A DNA stretch of 64,000 bases from Cristatella mucedo (Eukaryota; Bryozoa; Phylactolaemata; Cristatellidae). The translations under genes were made by a program, and so were the position numbers. The stretch is from NCBI GenBank assembly GCA_009760855.2, contig WPIO01000005.1, forward strand, positions 6,786,001 through 6,850,000, written 5' to 3'. The notes under the pieces were generated by a model. That model worked only from the letters and a program-made list of their open reading frames with translations, was not told the DNA's origin and made no database searches. Shown in pieces: positions 57,519 to 64,000 of this stretch. Within the stretch, counting starts at the first letter, position 1; every line of letters starts with the position of its first letter.

Positions 57519-57807
57519 ATGGCGACCACAGAGCCACTCGGTGTCGGCGAGGCAGCTGGTGGCGTGAGGCAGCTGACAAAGATGATCCTCAACGTTGGAC
57601 TTGGGCGGAGCGAATCGTGTCGCTCAGGCGACGAGGGCAGCGAGAGCAGCAGCGGCGAGACTAGCACACCGTCCGATCCGGTGCTATCGCCTGCCGACGG
57701 AGAAGAAATTGACAAACACGTCAGGCAATTTCTTCTCTCACATTTCACCAGAAAGAAGTCGTTCGCATTGCCCACTTACCTAACTGTGAAGTCGCAGCAA
57801 ATCGACG
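57519..57807 (+). CDS. Candidate first coding exon, unknown family
   Basis: An ATG with G at -3 and +4 opens a 96-codon frame ending at a strong donor ACG|GTGAGT (exon end 57807, phase 1). The peptide begins MATTEPLGVGEAAGG. It has an acidic/serine stretch (SGDEGSESSSGETSTPSD, residues ~35-52) and then a more ordered segment (EIDKHVRQFLLSHFTRKKSF and ALPTYLTVKSQQID, residues ~60-96). The DNA is GC-rich against its surroundings. If unspliced the frame continues to 57953, but its residues after the donor look unlike the preceding part. I do not recognise the family and see no further exon in the remaining 6 kb, so the gene would continue outside the window or after a long intron. Confidence 0.5.
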
Positions 57808-58450
57808 GTGAGTCGCTCGACTGCCTATCCGCCCCAGCGTTCACTGCCTTTGAGAACAAGCGACTTGTGTGGTACTGCTTGGATTCGCGCTGCCTGCTGA
57901 CCACATACACCATGATGCCTAAGATCGGTTTGATTTTAACTGGTGTCTGCTAGAGATGGCATTAACCTATCTGAACCCGTCTAGCGCCGGTCCTCACAAA
58001 ATTCCCTAGCGAAATAATGCAGCCTTCTTAAGCTAATTCACATGTTGATGTCATACCTGTCCCATGAATGACTTTTCTGATCATAGTTGGCTATTGTATT
58101 ATTATTATTATTATTGTTATTATTATTATAAGTTGGTTTACAGAGTAAATAGGTCTTAGTATGGTGCCCCATTACCTTGACTCCTAGCACAGATAGCCAA
58201 GGTGACAGCAAAGTTAATCATTTTCTTAGTTGGAATGACGTCATCGCATAGCTTGAGAGTCTTTAGCAAAGAGGTACTGTAGGTTGCTTGCATATCTACA
58301 CACAAATGCGCTCTTAATTTACTTATCTGAAGGCCAGTAAATGCTCAAGATCCTAGCGGCTTTAAGAAAATTTCCCTTTTTGCACTCCAAGCAGTGCTTG
58401 TGTTGATGCACATATAGTATGTAATGTGCAAATGTGGCTGAGCATGCTCT
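57808..58450. other. Possible intron start; contains an (ATT)n run
   Basis: An ATT repeat lies at 58094-58129. No exon is recognised. Confidence 0.4.
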
Positions 58451-58680
<230 letters not shown>

Positions 58681-58794
58681 CAAGGTCATTGCTAGGTTTA
58701 GGCTGCAACAAAGTAAGTGCAGCTGGCTCAGCAGCCACTTTTCTGTGGCGCTAGAATAGCCTGGGTGGCATTCATACAGCGTTCAACAGACGAT

Positions 58795-58880
58795 TTAAGA
58801 TTTCCTACTGCAAGGGCTTGAGAGCAAGGTCTGGATCGTAAAGCGAGAACAGCTGGAAGTTAACACGTCATGACTATTAA
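58795..58880 (-). repeat. SINE-B-like head, degenerate
   Basis: The - strand text ctcgctttacgatccagacc, followed by ttgctctcaagccc, parallels ctcccttcacgatccaggcc and gtttcgagtcc of the 25.2-kb copy. No body follows. Confidence 0.3.
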
Positions 58881-59739
58881 TCATTAGCATTAAGCGTAGA
58901 AGCTTGTGAATTAATCTTTCTTGACAGTAAAGATACCAGCATTCCTATTCTGCTGAGAGCCAATCAAATAACAGTCACTCTTTTTTGGCCTTCATCTTTG
59001 ACACACGAGAAGATTTAGTTGTGAAGCTGCCTACTCAGCTGGGCTTCGCAAGCCATCTGCTTTTTGTTCATGAATAAAAGTCCCTGGGTTTAACCTGGGC
59101 TCATTGCTGCCTGCATAACATTTCCCCAGCTTTATTGACGTGCATCTTTGGGAACTAATCGTTTGCTGATCGATCCATACGTGAAATGCACCTGGTGCAC
59201 AACAACTGGTCACAATAGCTATACGGAAAGTATCATGGGCAGCTCCATTTAGGCAGCTGCCAAATGATCTTGGTTAACTTCCAAAAGAATGCTTGCAATA
59301 GTCACAGATTGATGTGCAAGCCACTTACAGCTGCTGATTCTTTACGTCTCAGCTCCATAGTTTAGACTTGAGCATTAAATCAGCTCTCGGGTAATGCTGA
59401 TGAAATGAATTCCCATGCAAGTAGCGAGGCGGTGATACTTTCATGGCATTTTCTCGCAGCAATGGAAGTTGACCAGACTCTCTAGTTGTTCAAGTGGTGC
59501 TTCGTACAACACCTGACAGCCTAAGAATTGCTCGATGCTTCGATGAGGTCCTTTATGGAAATAGATTGAGCATCTAAGAGATATGAAAACAAATATGCTC
59601 AATGTGATGATACTACTAATATTAACTCTAGTAAGGAAGAATTCCGGCACAGCACTCAGAGACACCTGTCGCTCTTGCAGGCACTTTGCATATTCTGGAA
59701 ATGAATCATATCGAAGAGTTACCTATAATATGGACAGTG
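58881..59739. other. No gene recognised
   Basis: Short frames only. Confidence 0.4.
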
Positions 59740-60150
59740 TCAGCAAGCATAAGTGTGTATCATGCATGTGTGTCATATGTGTTTCATCTGTGTTAGCAAG
59801 CATAAGCACCTAAAGGACAATTCATTCAGCCAGAGAAACTGCTGTGAGGAACAAGTGGATTTTTAGCTTGCTTTAAATGTCATCGGTAAGCCAAAGGTGC
59901 AGCTAATTTACTTAACTTGCAAAAGCGCCTTGTACGATTCCTAGCCTGACAGAGAAGTAGCTCGGATAATTAAGCAGGAGCAACAGGATGAGGGGGACCT
60001 TAAAGTGAGTAGCAGTGCCTTCAAGGCGATTGCTACTTGATTGGGAGCCACCACAGGTCGGTGGGAAGTGTTATGATATCGGATTTGCAATGTTAATGGC
60101 AGATTAACTTGTCTGCAGATTTGTTTTACTGCACTAGCAGGAAGTAGTAC
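59740..60150 (-). pseudogene. LINE-A 3' fragment, old
   Basis: On the + strand the blocks gtcagcaagcataag, aaaggacaattca, cttgattgggagcca and caggtcggtgggaagtg parallel the - strand LINE-A copies at 25.8-26.2 and 49.7-50.1 kb. No open frame remains. Confidence 0.65.
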
Positions 60151-60182
60151 CCATAAGGAGTGAGCTACTGAAACGCCCCGTC

Positions 60183-60595
60183 ATTATGAACCTTAAAACC
60201 TTAAATCCTTTGGAGACCGTGCATTTAGCTCGTATGCTCCCACAGCCTGGAACTCCCTCCCGACCTGCATCAGAACATCCCCTGACCTGACCACATTTAA
60301 AAGAAACTTAAAAACATACCTATTTAGGACAGCATTTAGTGGGTCCTTGTGATTCGTCCTCGATGTGCTTATGCGTGCTGACACTGTTCATGCTGCCACT
60401 AACCACATTTGCATGCTGACCCAGTGCATGTAACCCCTAACCATGTTATTCATTTTGTTTGTTTTTCAAGCATGATTTTACTTACTATTCTATTGCGTAT
60501 CACTTTGCAGCAAATGTAAAGCACCTAGAAAGAGATTAAGTTCTCTGAGGGCGCTTTATCAAGTGCAATATTATTATTATTATTATTATGAAGAA
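60183..60595 (+). mobile_element. LINE-A 3' end, 5'-truncated young insertion with target duplication
   Basis: Positions 60191-60590 match the reverse complement of the 49.5-kb copy almost perfectly (last ~60 codons, 3' UTR, hairpin with aaagcacc..gggcgct, ATT tail). The flanks read ATTATGAA at about 60183 and again after the ATT tail at about 60587, consistent with an 8-bp target-site duplication. Confidence 0.8.
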
Positions 60596-60639
60596 TAATC
60601 TTGGCCGCTGACTATTGAACCCAGAACCGCTTATGAAGT

Positions 60640-61555
<916 letters not shown>

Positions 61556-62970
61556 TGATCACATGAAGTTCACGCTCTCTAGAAATAAAATCAACTCAGT
61601 ATAATTGGAATGCTGGATGGATTGGAAGGACGGTCTCTGATGGAGCTAGCGGCGGCGGTAGTAGCTGCGACTGGGGCATCGGCGGTTGCGGCGTCGGAGG
61701 TTTCGGCGTCGGCGAGCCACACAGTTCGGTCCCGCGGGAGTTCGGTCGCCGCAAGGCACATGTTCGTACCCGTCAAAGCTGGCGCACTACGGCGTGCATC
61801 GCGTTCCTGCAAATGAGCGAGAAGCCTCGAGAGGTCTATTGAGTATAACTCCATCTCAAGAGATCTCGTTATGGCCTGATACGCTTCCTATATTCTGCTG
61901 CGATGCCGCATTATACACTGTCCAGTTACCAGATTTCGACTTTTGGTAATACAGTGCTTCCTCCCTTTGCACAGCTTGTGGTGTCCTGTCCTCATATCCT
62001 AGTCCCATCGGCTTGCAGCTCTTCCTGCATTACAGCAATGGAGCAGTGTTCAACTTTCCAACGACCATTCATTCGTAAGTACGTCTTACCGTTTTTTTCT
62101 ATTGCTTGAGTCATCGACCCAAACTCTTTCGACCTCAGACTGACGTATAAACCATATTAATTTCCTATCTGACTTCCGACGTGCATATTGTCTCTGGCTG
62201 TGCTGACAGGTTGGTTAATGTCTGTGTTGTGATTGAATACTCATTGCAGCATGCTGACAATACCAAATATCCGAGCTCATACCAACACCGAGCAGCTAAA
62301 TAAAAAGGCATGCAATCAATATACAATAATAGTAAGACTTTTATATTGCACTCTAACAAAACCAAATCTCTATCTAGGCACTTTCGGCAACCAAGGACAA
62401 ATGAAAAAGCGTTTAGCTACCAAGTGCTAGAAAGGGTTTCGGACTTGGGTTGAAATTTCCAGAGTGGAATTGAAAAGTAGAAATCAATGGCTGTAACGCT
62501 TGCAGATGCATATGCTGCCAAATATCCTGAACGGAGGTCGAAATGGTTTCGTGATTATTGGGAAATGTACGAGTTTGGACGATTCTTGGCAATGCAATAA
62601 TCAACGTTCGCGGTCCAAATATCTAAGAAGCTGGACTCAAGAGTCCGAGTAATGCAATGCCCAAGATTCACTTTGGTAGCCTAAGCTACTGCATCGTAAC
62701 CATCGTAGTATCATGCTGGACTGCCGTGTACCTTAGCAGCACACCTCACCAAAGACTTATCTCTTGGCTGTTGTAGATACATCGTATGTGCGGACGTGGA
62801 CATCTAATAGTTTGTGATGGTAGATAGCAAATGAAGCAAGATAGCTAAGCAATAGGTATTGCTGCCGAAGCATTGTAGCAGGCACTTTACTTTAGTACTT
62901 TACTACAGACAAAGCGAACCCTTCGAGTGCTAGTGCTTGCAGGAGGCTGACGAATATTTGTGGAGCTAAT
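61556..62970. other. No gene called; GC-rich patch with open frames on both strands
   Basis: At 61591-61854 a - frame (87 aa, Ala/Thr-rich) and a + frame (68 aa) overlap. Neither has a recognisable domain. Confidence 0.3.
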
Positions 62971-63024
62971 GTGCATATGCATGTATGTATGTATGTGTGT
63001 ATGCATGCATATGTGTGCATGTCT
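62971..63024. repeat. ATGT/ATGC tetranucleotide repeat
   Basis: Imperfect (ATGT)n with ATGC variants. Confidence 0.85.
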
Positions 63025-63029
63025 GTAAT

Positions 63030-63228
63030 AATATAGTAATAATAATAATGCACTTGATAAAGTGCCCCCGGAGAACTCAATCTCTTTCTAGGCGCTTTAC
63101 ATTTGCTGCAAAGGAAAACGCGATTGAATGGTGAGTACTATCATGCTTGATGAACAACGTGAATAACATGGTTAGGGGTGACATGCACACGGGGTCAGCA
63201 TGCAAGTGTGGTTAGTGGCAGCATGCAC
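63030..63228 (-). repeat. LINE-A 3' end fragment
   Basis: An AAT tail (63036-63049) is followed by the hairpin (agtgcccccggagaactcaatctctttctaggcgct) and 3' UTR text up to gtggcagcatgcactg. It is truncated before the coding part. A tetranucleotide repeat follows directly. Confidence 0.85.
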
Positions 63229-63294
63229 TGTCTGTATGTACGTATGTATGTCTGTATGTACGTATGTATGTATGTATATATGTATGTATGTATG
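63228..63294. repeat. (TATG)n tetranucleotide repeat
   Basis: Imperfect units of tatg and tacg. Confidence 0.9.
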
Positions 63295-63440
63295 CTGAGC
63301 CGCTTTGGTCCAATGGTTAAGGTACTCACTCACCCTGACCAAGGTCTGGCTGAGGTCGTGGGGTCGAGCCCCGAGGCATATGTGAAGCACCTAAATTGAG
63401 ATTAAGTTCTCTTGGGGTGCTATACAAATGAATTATAGTA
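63295..63440 (+). repeat. SINE-A copy
   Basis: The A box (tttggtccaatggttaaggt) and B box (gtggggtcgagcccc) are followed by AGCACC (63386-63391), a GAGATTAAGTTCTCT hairpin core and GGTGCT, then an A/T-rich tail. It lies between two tetranucleotide repeats. Confidence 0.85.
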
Positions 63441-63515
63441 TTATGTATGTATGTATGTGCATATGCAGATATATACGCACGCATGCAAACATGCACGTAT
63501 GTATGCATGCATTAT
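63441..63515. repeat. (ATGT)n/(GCAT)n tetranucleotide repeat
   Basis: Imperfect ATGT and ATGC units separate a SINE-A tail from LINE-B. Confidence 0.85.
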
Positions 63516-63522
63516 TATACAT

Positions 63523-64000
63523 GTATCTCTGTCTGTAACTCCACAAAACCACTAAGACTATGTGGGTGTTACGCAGGGTAGTTTTCTAAAGCGCACTGAA
63601 AGCCTATGCAGCTTTCGGTATGCATTCGGTAGCTATCAGACTTCATTTACCGCAACAAAGAGAAAGGGAGAAGTGTAGCTGAGTCGTGCGAGTAGTTGAG
63701 GTAGGGAGTAGCACGGAAGTAGTTGCTCAAGACGGCTGGACAGGATGTGCCATAGTCGACACATGAGATTATATGTCGTTGCGTAAGAATTGTGGAGGCG
63801 AGTTCCACAGCCTAGGACCTGCAGAGCAAAGGCTTTCGTTGCCAATGGTCTTTAAGTGGAGGAATGAAGCAGTTAATATAGTGTTCGTAGAGGACCTGCG
63901 GGCAAGAAGAGGCTGAAACTGGTGCAGCCGTTTAGCTAGGTAAGAAGGAGCCAAGCCGTGGCGGGTCTTGTAGGTCAGCGTAAGAACTTTACTCTGTATT
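63523..64000 (-). pseudogene. LINE-B 3' end, runs off the window edge
   Basis: On the - strand this matches the copies at 7.0, 14.7 and 24.2 kb: the 3' UTR, a C-terminal block NESLCSAGPRLWNSPPQFLR (63846-63787), and further thumb sequence (LAPSYLA-like) to the window end. Frame breaks are present. The 5' part lies outside the window. Confidence 0.85.

Overview
This window looks like nuclear DNA from an invertebrate animal with a repeat-rich genome. There is no dense run of long ORFs, the one gene I can assemble is split by spliceosomal introns (GT..AG), and the rest is dominated by decayed LINEs, tRNA-derived SINEs, DNA transposons and long TG, TA and GA microsatellites. A lophotrochozoan, possibly a flatworm, would fit, but that is an inference and I cannot name the species.

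Genes. The clearest host gene is on the + strand at about 19.8-21.5 kb. Four exons join in frame through three introns (phases 1, 2, 2) into a kinase fold that reads like the GCK-III (MST3/STK24-25-26) group of STE20 kinases. The VAIK lysine, the HRD arginine and aspartate and the DFG aspartate are all replaced, so it is a predicted pseudokinase. Two further first-exon candidates stand out: a short exon at 44.17 kb that begins like a MADF DNA-binding domain, and a GC-rich exon at 57.5 kb with a strong splice donor and no recognisable family.

Mobile DNA. LINE family A (L2/CR1-like: endonuclease plus reverse transcriptase) has one near full-length but broken copy at 25.6-29.2 kb (- strand) and many truncated copies. 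Its 3' end carries a hairpin and an (ATT)n tail. A tRNA-derived SINE family (SINE-A) carries the same 3' hairpin, so it probably borrows LINE-A machinery. LINE family B is a second RT element with a (TACAT)-like tail. A third LINE (3.6-4.8 kb) has the zinc-knuckle and restriction-like-endonuclease C-terminus of R2/NeSL elements. A second SINE family (SINE-B), a pogo-like transposase remnant (10.7-11.3 kb) and a 184-bp SPIN-type hAT element at 17.55 kb complete the set. The SPIN-like copy has an almost perfect 8-bp target duplication. SPIN is known for horizontal transfer among animals.

Layout. 0-3.3 kb: SINE/LINE debris. 3.3-5.3 kb: microsatellites around an R2/NeSL-like LINE 3' end. 5.3-14 kb: mostly unassigned, with a pogo relic. 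14-16.6 kb: an unclassified repeat and LINE-B. 17.5 kb: SPIN. 19.3-21.5 kb: pseudokinase gene. 24-25 kb: LINE-B. 25.6-29.2 kb: main LINE-A. 30-36 kb: repeat and LINE debris. 36-49 kb: mostly unassigned, with SINEs, a perfect palindrome and the MADF exon. 49.5-55.4 kb: nested LINE-A insertions. 57.5 kb: candidate exon. 58.4-64 kb: microsatellites, LINE-A, SINE-A and LINE-B. No rRNA gene, intact tRNA gene, CRISPR array or bacterial-type operon was seen.
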